Shown piece by piece: positions 1 to 11,849 of a DNA stretch of 64,000 bases. Every line of letters begins with the position of its first letter. The stretch's first letter is position 1. Where the stretch lies: the NCBI GenBank assembly GCA_036873135.1, contig JAPTYO010000010.1:17849772-17913771 (forward strand), given 5' to 3'. This DNA comes from Clarkia xantiana subsp. parviflora. Its lineage: Eukaryota; Streptophyta; Magnoliopsida; Myrtales; Onagraceae. The notes under the pieces were generated by a model. That model was given only the letters and a program-made list of their open reading frames with translations. It ran no database searches and was not told the origin of the DNA. The translations under genes were made by a program, and so were the position numbers.

Positions 1-330
1 TATTATTAGCAATTTAAACCCTAAATTCTATATTAACCATATACAAACTCAATTTAAAATTTAAATCACAAATAAAAAATTTAACTTCAAATCCAAATAC
101 AAGTCACAAATCCTAATTATTTTAACTATGTATTATATTACCTATATAATTTTATATAAATACGTGTAATATATATATAAATTATCTACATACGGGGCGG
201 GGCGGGTCAACGGGGCGGGGCGACCCCAAAACCGTACCCGCCCCACGGGTCACGGATCGCGGGTCAACGGGTCAAAATCGGGGCGGGGCCCCGCGGGTCA
301 CGGATTACCCGTGACCCGTTGCCACCCCTA
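1..330. mobile_element. hAT-like MITE, right-hand part
   Basis: From about 195 to 330 the sequence is G/C-rich and made of short repeats of GGGGCGGGGC, ACGGGTCA and their complements, unlike the AT-rich flanks. It ends in TTGCCACCCCTA at 330, the reverse complement of the TAGGGGTGGCAA-type terminus common in plant hAT-derived MITEs. The left end is outside the window or hidden in the AT-rich first 190 bases, so no target duplication can be checked. Family assignment is inference from the terminus. Confidence 0.5.
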
Positions 331-1390
331 AGCTAACTTGTACAGAAATGAAAACGGAGTTTTTAATTAAGTAATAATAATTGGATTATTAAAGTTGCTG
401 GTCAGACAATCTGAGCTGGGTATATATATGGTCATCTATACATACAATAAATAAATATATATATTGTTGAATTTCTAACTCTAGAGTTGAATTGTATCAA
501 ATATATTTCCTAAAAGCGACCTATTGACAATGAGTTCATACTGGAAGGAAAGTTCATATTCAACACATAAGTTAATGGGTTTTAAGTTTTTATATATTAC
601 ACTAAGGCATATATTATATTTCTGCACAAGAGCCCCATATAGATCCATACTTAATTGAAATAATTATAAATTATAGTCTACTGAAAAGTGAAAACAATAG
701 ATAGGCAACAAGCTAGCAAAAATGACCCCAGCGCGTTAATGCAGAGAAGAGTTGACTTTGACTTAGGACAACATACGTGATTGGGTAATCTATTATTTAG
801 ATGGATATATAATATATATAGTGATGAAATTAGAGTTGAGTCACGTTTTCTTTAATTTACCCAACAAATCTTATTAATTTTCTCCTTTTAAGTCACATAA
901 ATATTTTTGTTTATTAAAAAAAAGTAATACATAGATGAATTTTTTTAGGAAAAAAAATTACACAGATTTTTACATAATAAAAATTTAATAAATAGTAGTT
1001 ATTTATGTATTTGCAGGATTCAACATATGTGAAAATTATACTATAATATAGTGAGAAAATTTATTTCTAAAATTAATTATTGATTAGTTTGTTATTATAG
1101 TATACGTAAGTTATCAACATATAATATTATATGTTATTAAAAATTTATGTTTTTAGAAAAAATTGTTTGCAAATCAAAGTAATCTAAAAAAAATAATAAC
1201 TTTTAGTTTATAGTGATCAAAAGTATATAATATTATAACTAATAAATAAAAAAAATATACATTTCATAATATTATTTATTTTTACATTTTAAAATTTAAA
1301 AAATCGACTGTGACATATAACACAATAATACACATTTAAAAATTAAAACCATTAATTTCAAAATTATCGGTTTGCCATACATGTTCCGAA
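331..1390. other. AT-rich spacer, no gene seen
   Basis: No open frame with family resemblance and no RNA gene is visible. If the receptor exon at 1477-2251 (-) has downstream exons, no kinase-like coding sequence is recognisable here, so they would lie beyond the window's left edge or do not exist. Confidence 0.5.
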
Positions 1391-1476
1391 ATGAGTTTAG
1401 CTCAGGATATGGCTCATTCTGGGGCCCACATTGTCAAAATTAGAAAGTCAAGAAATCCAAAATTGTATACACTAAC

Positions 1477-2251
1477 CTTTGCAGAACTTGCCGTCGGTGA
1501 GCATCGCCGAGTTCTTGCAGAAGCACACCAGCTGCTCCGTCCTATTATTGAACCCACACCTCCCTCCCGACTTCACACAGCCGCCGCACTCCGCCGCCAC
1601 ATCCCACTCCAGAACGAACCCCGCCTTAATCGCCGCCGTATACTCTTCAGCCAAATTATCCATCGGCGGCTCCGTCTCCTTCACTGGCGCCACCACCATA
1701 TCCTCACACCACTTGGTCCAATCAAACTCCGCCGTCTCTATCTCCTCCTCGAACACATAAGATCCATTCGAGCTCAAACCAGTATCCAAACACGTAATCC
1801 GATTCGGCGGTTCACCGAATCCTCCCAGACTGCAATTGAAATAGAAATTGAGCTTCGGCGAATCCTCCGACTGGAATTTCAGTGGAAGATTGTCGATGGT
1901 GACGTTGCGCCGCACCCTAGGGCACAGTTGACTGGAGATCTCCACGCCGGCGAGAGTAATTGAATTGGAATCGTAATTAATGGCCCTCACGTAGTAGGTG
2001 TCGCCGGAGAGGGTAAGGATCGGTGAAGTTTTGTTGTCGGAGGAGCAACGGAGGCCGAAGCCTCTGTATCCGCAGAAGACGTTAGGGGTGGCGTTGCCGG
2101 TTTTTGTTTCTGGCTCCGTCCAGAAGGGGTAACTGATCTTAATGCCGTTGCAGAGGGTATCGTTGCAGATGGAGGAAAAGGTGGAATAGACGCCATGGAT
2201 TCTTTGAAGGAGGAAGAAGAGAAAAAGGAAGAGGAAGCGCTGTTTGGACAT
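1477..2251 (-). CDS. LRK10L/WAK-like receptor ectodomain, first exon
   Basis: Encodes the extracellular part of a leaf-rust-10-like/wall-associated receptor. The start at 2251 (MSKQRFLFLF...) gives a clean signal peptide of about 22 residues; the upstream ATG at 2371 would put a long charged stretch before it. Residues about 28-130 resemble the galacturonan-binding GUB_WAK domain (CNDTLC...ISYPFW, CGYRGFGLRC). Residues about 170-255 resemble the WAK-associated C-terminal domain, with the signature CGGCVKSGGRCGFN and CFC. Several N-x-S/T sites fit a secreted protein. The frame runs to AAAG|GTTAGT at 1477/1476, a good donor leaving phase 1, as expected before a membrane/kinase exon. Reading through instead meets TAG at 1472-1474, giving a 259-residue secreted protein. 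No kinase sequence lies in 1-1470, so this is either exon 1 of a gene running off the window or an ectodomain-only relic. The family call is firm; the downstream structure is unknown. Confidence 0.8.
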
Positions 2252-2593
2252 TGTTTGAATGAAATGTTTGACCAAAGGTCTCACTGCATGCAATACTCGG
2301 CATGCTGGATTTATATCATCATAAATAAATGAAAAAATAATAATAATATTAAAATGCATAGAAAAATCCAATCGGAAAAAGATTATTCAATAATGTTTTT
2401 ACTCAACAGGAATATTTTGTTTCTTCCGGGCCATTAGGAGGGAGTTACACTTGAACTTATTGTATAAAGAAAAGTGTTAACCATTAATTATTTGCAGTAT
2501 TTAAGAGGATTTGAATTCGAAACCTTTAGTTAATATATAAAACATAGGAATTTCAATTTCTTACACGACACGCAAAAAAAAAAAAAAAATAGC

Positions 2594-2998
2594 TTGGTGT
2601 ACGGAACGGAGGCAGTAGCCCCCATTGAGAATGTTGTCTCGTCATACCGCACAACTCAGTTTGATCCTCAAGCAAATGAGGCGGAAATGCGTCTAGACTT
2701 GGATCTAGCAGACGAGAGAAGACAGAACTCGGAACAAGTTCAAGCGCGCATACGTTTGATAAATTCAAGATACTACAACAAGAAGGTTAAAGAAAGACAA
2801 TTCCATGTGGGCGAGATGGTGTGGAGAAAGAACGAATTCTCACACCTTGACCAAATCAACAAGCTATCTCCAAAGTGGGAAGGACCATACAAGATCGTTT
2901 CCGTCCCTTATATCAATGCATACCGCCTCTAAGACGCATATGGCAACATCTCTACAAACACATTCAGTGGCGGACACTTGAAGAAGTTCCATGGCTAA
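2594..2998 (+). pseudogene. Ty3/Gypsy integrase C-terminal remnant
   Basis: The translation carries the end of a Gypsy integrase: YGTEAV, then NEAEMRLDLDLADERR, RYYNKKVKERQFHVGEMVWR and KWEGPYKI, the usual order of the C-terminal DNA-binding region. An in-frame TAA at 2930-2932 sits where the conserved segment continues; the same frame then reads DAYGNISTNTFSGGHLKKF to a natural-looking stop at 2996-2998. The 5' side begins abruptly after a run of A (about 2575-2589), so the reverse transcriptase and integrase core are missing. Clearly dead. Confidence 0.8.
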
Positions 2999-3560
2999 AG
3001 GAAGATTTCCTATTTCACAAAAGAGCTATCGTATCAAGCTCTTTTACTTCACTCTTCATATGCATTACTTGAAGGAAATTTATAACTCCATTTATATTTG
3101 CAACTTTGTAAATGCAACAACTATCTAATGAAGTCAATCTACTTTCGTAGGTACATTACTACGTTATACATACTACTTTGGAATTACGCCAAGTAGTAAA
3201 CTACGCGCATATTACTCGCACCAACAATACAAACTATTGCGCCATACGAAAACAATCGACTTATATTATACAACATCGACATATATTATCGACATCAACC
3301 ATGAGCTTATAAACGCTTTCTATCTAGAATGACGACTACTCTAAAAAGCGTCGACAACACACTACATCTTGAGTTCAAACCAAGGTTTATCTGCAAGTGA
3401 CATGCTGCGACATCCTCCTTGTGAGGGAAACCCCCATGTTCACAACTAAAAAATGGCATGCTGCGAAATCCTCTTGTTAGAGGCAAATCCTCATGTTCAT
3501 AGCCATTCCCTGAGTTTAAAACAGGATGCGGCAACATTCAAAGGGAATGATCACCCCGAC
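2999..3560. other. Gypsy-derived non-coding tail, no gene seen
   Basis: This directly follows the integrase stop and probably contains 3' untranslated and LTR sequence of the same element. I could not place LTR borders. Small open frames here show no family resemblance. Confidence 0.4.
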
Positions 3561-3835
3561 ATGGCGGATGTCCTCTTGTTAGACGACAACCCCATCCTGC
3601 TACGAAGTATGCTTCCCCAACGCGGGTTGATACAACATGGCGGACGTCCTCTTGTTAGACGACAACCTCATGCTATTACAAAGTATGCTTCCCCAACGCG
3701 GGTTGATACATCATGGCGCGACATCCTCTCTATAGAGGGCAACCCCATGCTATTACAAAGTATGCTTCCCCAACGCGGGTTGATACATCATGGTGTGACA
3801 TCCTCTCTATAGAGGGCAACCCCATCCTCTCAACG
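3560..3835 (+). repeat. Tandem repeat, 76-77 bp period, about 3.5 copies
   Basis: The phrase AAGTATGCTTCCCCAACG begins at 3605, 3681 and 3758, giving periods of 76 and 77. Each unit also carries ACATCCTC/GTCCTC followed by a GGCAACCCCAT-like phrase. The last unit is partial near 3830. Such arrays are common in untranslated parts of plant Gypsy elements. Confidence 0.85.
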
Positions 3836-3961
3836 GGAGATCTCGTTCAGAGAATTCCGGTGAACTCAGAAAAGGTTAGAGAGATTTCATTTAAATGAGA
3901 AAATTCGATATTCTACTCCCTGTTGTGAGCACTACCGGCAAGAGGGGCATAACATGGAGGA

Positions 3962-4372
3962 TTGCCTCCTCGAAAGAAGAGAATTAGAATTCATGAGAAT
4001 GGAGATCCAACGCCACCATCGTCGTCGCTCTCACGAGTCAAGGAGATGGAGAACGCCCCCGGGAATGATATCATTATCCTAGCTGGAGGATTCGCAGCAG
4101 GAGGAGAAGTAATCTTGGCCAGGGACCAGTACGCTGCCCGCTACACTCCAATAAGCCCCTTGAAAAGGCCGAGAGAATTGGAACCAGTGGCGATTACTTT
4201 CTCAATGGAAGATCTATCAGAGACCTCTCAGCCCCATGAGGATGCATTGGTAATCACCTCTCAAATCAACGACAAGGAGGTTAAAAGGATACTGGTGGAT
4301 CTTTATCGTCTGCGACATCTGGAATATTGGCGAACATGATTGGATTGCGTCGACTTAATGAAATTACGTGAT
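3962..4372 (+). pseudogene. Ty3/Gypsy gag-protease remnant, frameshifted
   Basis: The frame from 3962 contains a block typical of the retropepsin region of plant Gypsy elements: ITFSMEDLSETSQPHEDALV, then ITSQINDKEVKRILVD. In intact relatives the protease motif D-G-G-S-S-A-D-I follows RILVD. Here the frame shifts just after VD, and the +1 frame continues with a GSLSSA-like stretch and GLRRLNE before a stop. The piece therefore ends in the middle of the protease, then joins Copia 3' sequence near 4390. It lies downstream of an integrase end (2594-2998), the reverse of the order inside one element. Confidence 0.65.
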
Positions 4373-4389
4373 GTCAACATCAGAGGGAG

Positions 4390-4779
4390 AATCTACACCA
4401 CTGGCCGCTGCACTCTTTTTCCCTTAACCAATGTTTTATCCCATTGGGTTTTCGGTAAGGTTTTTAACGAGGCAGCTTACAAAAAGGGATCCATAATTGT
4501 GTACTCTTTTTCCTTCACTAGATTTTTATCCCAATGAGTTTTTTCTAGTAAGGTTTTAACGAGGCACAATTCCCTTATGAACATCCAAGGGGGAGTGTTA
4601 TGAATATATTATATGGATGTTCAATATTATGTGTATATATCATCTTCCTAATTTAGACTTTCCTTGTATTGATTTTACTTCCTCTCCAAGTCTATGTAAT
4701 CCCTATATAAGGGCCCCTATGTGTGACAATAAGATCATCCTCAAGTTCCCTCTTCTATTACCTCTCTACTTTCGTAACA
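4390..4779 (+). mobile_element. Copia 3' end with PPT and LTR
   Basis: Two copies of a phrase containing TTTTATCCCA and AAGGTTTTTAACGAGGC (about 4425-4475 and 4515-4565) precede the polypurine tract AAGGGGGAG at 4587-4595. This arrangement is typical just upstream of a plant Copia 3' LTR. The LTR is 4596-4779 (184 bp), starts TGTTA, ends TAACA, and contains a TATA box (CTATATAAGG near 4702). No matching 5' LTR or pol region is seen in the window. Confidence 0.75.
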
Positions 4780-5668
4780 ATTTTAAATATATATATATAT
4801 ATATAGATATATTAATTACTAAAAATTAAATACTATAAATATATATTAATTACAAAATATAAGCACGCTAACATGGACGGGTGTCTATTACTAAAAAAAT
4901 ATAGAGTTTTACAAATATAAAAGAACCCTCATATTGATGTCCATGTTTATAGTGTGTTATATTCGTACATATAGCGCCTCTTGAGATCAGTTGGGTGGAA
5001 AAAAGCTGCTTAATATATATATGCGGCAAGAACACACTGCGGCACCAGTACATTGTTTAAGATTGTTTTTCTTGGACTATAAACACCATTTTTTTTCTCA
5101 AAAATATTCTTTCTACTCACCGTTTATTTGTTTCTGTTATATATATATTGTACAAGGTTTAGAATTTACTTTTGAATGTCTATGATTGTAGTCAAGTTTA
5201 ACATGACATCGCTCTACCACCTATGCTTGGAGAAAGCCATGAAAGGCATCATGTACGTAAGCTAAGAATTATAATTTTTATAATTTGATTTATACACTGA
5301 CCTTGAGCTTGAGCTTCAAGAAATTTTTCCGATTTCTCGGTAACAACATTTGAATATAATTATTCATGGTACCTTTAATTTCACTCGACTTAATTCTTCG
5401 ATTTGTATGTTAGTTAAATAGTAGAGGAAGGATATCATCAGAAATAACAGTGGAACGTGTATCATAAATAAGGTTCCGTGCGGTAAAATAACTGCCTACA
5501 CGTCTTATTTCATATCGTAAATAAGGACTGAGAGTATCAAGGGTTTCAAGCGCGCGTTTTAACGAGAGATCATTCACGTTACTTCAACTTCAAGCGATAT
5601 GGTATGTATGTGATTTTATTATTTTGCATTATTATAATATTATTATGCTTAATACTGTTATGTATCAG

Positions 5669-5711
<43 letters not shown>

Positions 5712-7030
5712 CAATTTGAAATATAAGCTTTCTAACTTTAAGTTGTTACCGTTATAATGTATGAGTATATAATTTATTTGTTTTTATTCATTATGAGTAT
5801 ACATTTTCATGAAAGCAAAATAGATACTTTTGCAATATTGAAGAATCACAACAAAAAAAAAAAATCACCAGTCTACGGTAATATCTTTGTTGTATATTTT
5901 TCATACTATTATATATGTTGTTTTATTTATAATTTTCTAAAATTATTCACATTCGATTATCTGATCAAATTGCTCTCTCTCTATTTGTGTTCCTAATTAA
6001 CTTAATTCATAAAAAACTGATTAGGTTTGTAAAGATTTTCATATTCTTCGCGAGTCCCTAAATTCTCACCGAGATAGTTGAGGGTTACAAGCTCAAATAT
6101 CATGCTTTGTAGTCTTATTTCTTAGAAATCTATCGATTCCATGATTCAAGATTTGTGGTTAGAGGAATTTTGTAGAAATTTTTTAGTGAGATAGAGTGAG
6201 AGGGTGGATTCATTGGATCTAAAATGGGTCACATGGATTTGTAATCTATGGTTGGTGACATTTTGTATATTTTTATTTGGTTTACAACATGATAATTGAT
6301 TCCTTTAATTAGGTCCAATAAAAGTTTAAATAACTTAAAACTCACTACTGTTTTTGTAATCTTTTATTTTTTGATAGAGTAATTTTTTTTTGCCAAATTT
6401 TTTCAATGTGTTTATATTTTCACGATTATCTACTTATTTGAGAATTGAGAATTCAAATTAAATAAGATATTGGGAGTTTATGATCTTAAATCGACAACAA
6501 TAAAAACGTTTGTTCGATTTAAAATCGGTTGCCTTAACAATAAAATGTAAGTTTCATAATTAATTTGATTTATTGATTTAGTGAAAAACTGTTCCTAGTT
6601 TGCCTGCTTTTTTTTTTTAATAATTATTACATTATTTAGTTATAGTCAAGTTAAGCTCAAATTTTTTTTCTATAAGCTAAAATATTTTAAATTGTATTAA
6701 TATTGCAATACAACGTGTTGTCTGCAAGAAACATCTTAATTACATAATAAAAATAATAATTAATAAATCCATCTCTTTAAATTAATGTAATATTTTAATA
6801 TTCATACTTCTGGTAGGAAGTATTGAGTGTATGTTTCTTTGTAGGTTTCTTACTAAAATTATCAATTTATTATACTTTTTTATATTGTTTATTCTCAAAT
6901 TAAAGTTTTTATATCTACATCTTATTCACTTCCATAAATAAATAAATAAATATAAATGATATCATATTTGATATAATAACTTTAGTTGTTATATATTAAA
7001 TAAGTTATAGATTTGATTTCAATATTTATT
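4780..7030. other. AT-rich spacer, no gene seen
   Basis: Dominated by A/T runs and TA microsatellites. Short open frames (for example 5757-5996) are low-complexity and show no conserved motif. Confidence 0.5.
5674..5700. repeat. (TA)n microsatellite
   Basis: Uninterrupted TA dinucleotides within AT-rich spacer. Confidence 0.9.
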
Positions 7031-7059
7031 CCCGCGCTGTGCGCGGGATTAGTAGCTAA
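7031..7059 (+). mobile_element. Helitron-like 3' terminus
   Basis: CCCGCGC-TGT-GCGCGGG is a perfect 7-bp stem with a 3-nt loop, isolated in very AT-rich DNA. It is followed 8 nt later by CTAA and a T. Plant Helitrons end in a GC-rich hairpin followed by CTRR, inserted before T. The matching 5' end (TC) cannot be identified in such AT-rich sequence, so element length is unknown. Confidence 0.5.
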
Positions 7060-8230
7060 TTTATAATAATCTTTAAAGATGTCACACGGACATTTATATA
7101 TATATTTTAAATAATATTTTTTTTTGCCAAAATATTTTAAATGATATATAAAGTTAAAATTTAGTTAAATTGTTTTTTCTCTTTATTGATTTTACTTAAC
7201 TATATATATATTCCTTAAGCATATTTTATTACTAAAAATCTCTCAACAACCACCTATAAGCTATTACTAATTATGTAATGAATTAATTTGTGTATTTTTG
7301 GAAAAAAAAATAATTTTACATTCCTTAAGTTTAAGGAATTTACTGTATAAAAATAAATAATACATTTAAAGAATGTTTCATAATTATTATTTTTTCCATA
7401 CATTACACAAAAAAATATAATGAGTTCACACTTATGTAATGCAGTGTAAAGTTACGTCACTGTGGATGCTATTATAAATAGCTCTGTTGGAGTCTGAAAC
7501 ATATTTAATTAGTGTTGGCCTATTTCTAAACCACTTAATTACTTTTTATGAATTGTAAATTTTTATTAAGTTATGCTTTAAATTTAATTTTTTTTATTCT
7601 AAAAAGAAGATAACCTATTTAATAAATGAAAAATAAATTTTATACACAAAACATGATATATATATATTGTAATGAAAATTGTTTTTTTTTTTTCAATCCG
7701 AAATTATTTAAAATAACAGTAAAATTAATATATAAATTAAAATGTCGCAATTGCATTCCAAGAACTTTTTAATTTATTCTAATTGAATTATGAATCGGTC
7801 GTTCGATTGAGGCTCAACTAAAAAATCATAATTCAATTAGAATTATAACCCAGACCAGCTCACCTAAGTGGTGAATTGGGGCTATGTTCAAACCTCAGAC
7901 GAAGTGGGCTCGATTGAGCACAAATAGGTTGAGTTTCGAAGCAAGTCATCTAATTCTTAAATTCTTAATTAATTTAATTCATGGCTTGACTATTTAGATT
8001 TTTTTTTCCACTGGATAAATCATAAGATATATATTAAAAGAGTTACACGGACGTTCATAGACATTCCGAGATTGGTATTTCGTTTCGTTCCAATTCTTGC
8101 AAAATGACAGAGGTGTAATTTATGACAATTTTAAGGGGATTATCATCTCTCAAGACAATCGGAACTCATCATGATGTAAACATCGGAACGAAATTATTTT
8201 CTAACATATTTAAATTAATTCGTATTCGAA
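7060..8230. other. AT-rich spacer, no gene seen
   Basis: Nothing with coding character. 7780-7940 is less AT-rich and may be old repeat, but I cannot assign it. Confidence 0.4.
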
Positions 8231-8300
8231 TTTTTTGGTAAAAGGCTCGATTGGTTGGGGACTTGAAGGTTAGTGGGTCAAAGGATTAAACTAGAAGGGA

Positions 8301-8333
8301 CACGTGTCAGGAATCTCGTCACGTACACGTGGC
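8301..8333 (+). promoter_or_regulatory. Paired G-box/ABRE motifs upstream of DUF789 gene
   Basis: Two CACGTG cores lie at 8301-8306 (in CACGTGTC) and 8326-8331 (in CACGTGGC), 25 bp apart and about 520 bp before the start codon. These match the ACGTGKC consensus bound by bZIP factors in abscisic-acid and light responses. Spacing and pairing fit a functional element; function is inferred. Confidence 0.5.
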
Positions 8334-8848
8334 TCGGACAGCTCTTCATTACTCACTCCCAGCCGATCCTCCGCACCAGTAGACTGACCAATCAGAGAGC
8401 AGCATTTCCTCCCCACTATTGTCAGTGTCCCTCGCGTCCCGCCCAATCTCCTTATTTTATCCACACACACCCATTCACACTATACGACTAAAAAATCATT
8501 AATTTCCACTGAAAACCCATTATTTTTCTCAAGAAATTCATTTATTTGCCTTGTTCTTGTTCTTCTTTGTCTCCTCTCTTCTCTCATTCTTCAGGCTTCA
8601 GCTTTTCATCCTCTGATTCAGAATACAATCCATACATGATACATCAACCATTTTGCTCCATTTCCAAGCCTTAGCGTTCTCGGATCTGTTCTTTTTGAAG
8701 ATCTACAGTTTGACAATCACTGATCAGCTTCCCAGCTTGACAAGATACGACTTTGGGATTTCTGTTATCACTGCAGTCTGAACAGAGATACAATACTTTT
8801 GTTCTGTTTTTTTTTTTTTGGCCTGATCTTGCATTTCTGAGTAAGAGA

Positions 8849-10500
8849 ATGTTGGGAACTGGTTTGCAATTCGGAAGAATTCGTGGGAAGGATCGGTTTT
8901 ACATTCCAGTAAAAACACAGAAGAATCAGAGCGAATTCGAAATCTCAACGAACAAGAAGGCGCCTGGTTCCGTTGATGGAAATTCCTCGGAGTCCACGAG
9001 CTCAACGGATATGCCTTATGTTGTCTCGCATGGCAATCTAGACAGGTTCTTGGAATCAACTACTCCTTCAGTCCCAGCTCAGTACTTGTCTAAGGTAATC
9101 CGGTTCTTACCCATCTGTTTTCTATGTTTTAATTACAGCTAGCCCAACAAAATTTGATTTTCTTCTTTAAATGTTCAAATTGAGCTGTCATTTGATCAGT
9201 TTTTCTTGTGTAGACAACTATGAAGGAATTGGGGACATGTGATGTTGAGTTCCAGCCCTACTTTCTGCTGTCCGATTTATGGGAGTCGTTCAAAGAATGG
9301 AGTGCTTATGGGGCAGGGGTTCCTTTACTATTAGATGGAAGAGATTGTGTCGTTCAATACTATGTTCCGTATCTGTCAGGCATCCAATTATACGGCTCGA
9401 CCACGAATTCAAAATCTAAGCCAAGGTTTATTATCTGCATTTTATGATTGTTATACTATTTGGTACTTCATGACTGATGATAGTTTCTGAAATTGCCATA
9501 TTAGTGTCACCGATGATTATGCGTATAGACATTGATTATCGTTTGTATAATGTTATAGGTTCATTGGTGATGATAGTGATGGTGATTCTTATAGAGACTC
9601 GAGCAGTGACGTAAGTAGTGACTACGAAATTCAGAAAGGAATCAAATTTTCTAGGAATCTTGAGGATAAACTGAGTGAATTGTCTGTGAGTGATGAGCAA
9701 GAAGGGTTTTCAAGTGATGATGGTGAAGGTGGCGATTCTAGAGGCTCGTTACTATTCGAATTTTTGGAGCAAGAACGTCCTTATTTTAGAGAACCATTGG
9801 CTGACAAGGTTTTAATTCTTCAACCAATTGTTTGGATTCTTTACCTACCCATGTCTCTCCAGCTTAATTTTTACGATTTTACCTGGTAATATTTCAGGTA
9901 AAAGATCTTGCACATCAGTTTCCCGCACTGAAGACTCTCAGAAGTTGCGATTTGTTGCCATTGAGTTGGATTTCTGTAGCATGGTATCAATGATACTACA
10001 GCTTTTTTTTTCCGATATTTTGACAAATTCAAGATTTTGAGTTCTTTATGTTTTTGGTAACAGGTATCCGATATATAGAATACCAACTGGTCCGACATTG
10101 AAAGATCTGGACGCTTGTTTTCTCACTTACCACTCTCTTTCCACGCCAATGGGAGGTATGTTGCACTTTTTATCATTTACCTGTTGATAACATTTCAAGA
10201 AATTTAGGTTTTTTTTGTTCATTTTCTCATCAACTGATTTGATTTGCAGGTGGTGGAGGAGCACAATCTCCAGTAATGGTATACCCAAAAAATGAAGTAG
10301 ATAGTTTGCCGAAGATCCGTTTACCCGTTTCAGGGATGGCTACGTATAAGTTCAAGGGATCCATGTGGACTCATAACGGTGTAAGTGAGCGGCAAAAGGC
10401 AAATTCACTGATGCAAGCTGCGGATAATTGGCTGAGACTGCTAGGAGTTCACCATCCTGACTTCCAATTCTTTGCTTCACATGGAATGTACTCCCGATGA
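8849..10500 (+). CDS. DUF789 family protein, six exons
   Basis: Exons read as 8849-9094, 9214-9425, 9559-9808, 9898-9983, 10064-10155 and 10250-10500; all introns are GT...AG and phases join cleanly to 378 residues with TGA at 10498-10500. The product matches the plant DUF789 family of unknown function. It opens with [18 protein letters not shown], then SNLDRFLE-like (here [10 protein letters not shown]) and [20 protein letters not shown]. An acidic Ser/Asp-rich linker follows (residues about 156-175), then [17 protein letters not shown], then the conserved core [18 protein letters not shown] with [13 protein letters not shown]. It ends with [19 protein letters not shown]. No signal peptide or membrane segment is evident. 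The ATG at 8849 fits the family's short N-terminus. The pyrimidine-rich leader at 8540-8590 is probably 5' UTR. It looks intact; biochemical role is unknown. Confidence 0.93.
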
Positions 10501-11298
10501 TTGATTGCCAGATTTTCAAGCTTGTTATTTTAGCTTCAAATCTCTCCTTAAGCTCCAAAAATTAAGTGTGGCAGTACAAAACTCAGTAAAAGTGTGGAAT
10601 ATAGATCTCATACATCTATTTTGGTTTTCTGGGAGTTTATTTATACAATTTGGAGCTTACGAAAATGAAGAGAACCGAATACAACAAAAGGGAAAGGTTG
10701 ATGAACTAGCAAGGCTGCAGCAGTTCTCAACTTTTTTTGAGCTCTCTAACAGGAACTTAAAAGAGTTGCAACAAATATGACCTTTATTAAATTATGTGGT
10801 TTTATAGTTACTTGCTGCGCAAGTTTCCGACTTTAAGGCTTGAATGTTCATAACTCCGTATTGTCAGACACAATAGAGGTAAAAATGTTTCCTTTTTTAC
10901 AGTTTTTTGGATGGCTGATTATAGAATTGTGAGATTGTCAACTGAATTATATAAGATCTTTGAAGTTGCTTGAAGCAAATCTTTTTTTTTTTTCCTGGGT
11001 TCATGAAGCATACAACAAATAGACAAATCAAAACCAAAACAGAGATGATTATTTTTGCATTGCAAGCTAGAAATGCAGGATGATGATGAACACTGAATAC
11101 TGAAAATAGAAAGACCAGCAATGACCCTATTCCAGATCACCATAGATAGATACAGTAGAAAATGCAGAGAAACACCAATAGTACAGGGCATAAAATTATT
11201 TAACCATACATAGAAATAGCAGTTACTTAAGCTCTAAATTAAGATATAGAAAGAAGGAGAGAACAAACCCTTAATACAATAGTGGGTGGAATGACTAG

Positions 11299-11586
11299 TT
11301 AACACTTGGGGAAGGGAGTTCCACAAGTTTTGGCAACATTCTTTGCATTTGGAGTGTTGACAAATTTCTGGAGGTAGGGGTTCTTGAGGTAGCTGCAGAG
11401 ACACGGCTGCTGCTCCTTTATTTTATCGCAGCAGAGTAGTGTCGGTGGAGATGAGGACCTGATGGCACTCACACAGGCGCTCAGCGCTATCGGTTTGCAA
11501 GTCACTGCTGCCATGGTGGAGGTTTGTGCTTCACTAAGAAGCACCAGCAGAGTGCAGAAGAGGAAGCATTTGGTCTGCACCTTCAT
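11299..11586 (-). CDS. Type-2 non-specific lipid-transfer protein
   Basis: A 95-residue, single-exon secreted protein. Residues 1-27 form a signal peptide (hydrophobic CFLFCTLLVLLSEA), leaving a mature protein of about 68 residues. The eight-cysteine pattern is C30-x7-C38-x13-CC52,53-x8-C62-L-C64-x23-C88-x6-C95, the spacing of type-2 (about 7 kDa) nsLTPs; the hydrophobic residue between C62 and C64 also fits type 2. Such proteins form a four-helix fold held by four disulfides that binds lipids in a hydrophobic cavity, acting in the apoplast in cuticle or suberin deposition or defence. It lies tail to tail with the DUF789 gene, about 800 bp away. A TATA box is placed correctly upstream. It looks intact; the specific lipid partner cannot be inferred. 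Confidence 0.95.
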   Translation of the reverse strand: MKVQTKCFLFCTLLVLLSEAQTSTMAAVTCKPIALSACVSAIRSSSPPTLLCCDKIKEQQPCLCSYLKNPYLQKFVNTPNAKNVAKTCGTPFPKC

Positions 11587-11644
11587 CTTTAATATCTGGC
11601 TTCTCTTTATCTTGTGAGTAGTAATGTTTTGTGGATCACCTCTA

Positions 11645-11651
11645 ATTTATA
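11645..11651 (-). promoter_or_regulatory. TATA box of the nsLTP gene
   Basis: TATAAAT on the minus strand, 59 bp upstream of the nsLTP ATG. With a usual 25-35 bp gap to the start site this predicts a leader of about 30 nt. Confidence 0.6.
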
Positions 11652-11849
11652 GGAAGAATATGCCACTTAATATGAATGAGGTGAGCCACTTTCTAAGTTT
11701 TTGAGGTGGTTGGACCACAAATATTCTCTTAAATTTGCAAAATCTGTTAAGATGATTACTCCAGTGCAAAAACAACTTTTGAAGCATGCTTAATAGATCA
11801 AGGATGCTTTTGGTGCATCTATAACTCTTTATATATCTACATTCTACAT

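Noticed and set aside
1391..1963. 190-codon plus-strand frame
   Set aside because: Antisense shadow of the WAK-like exon.
3560..3835. Possible CRISPR-like array
   Set aside because: Repeats are contiguous 76-77 bp units without spacers, in a plant retroelement context.
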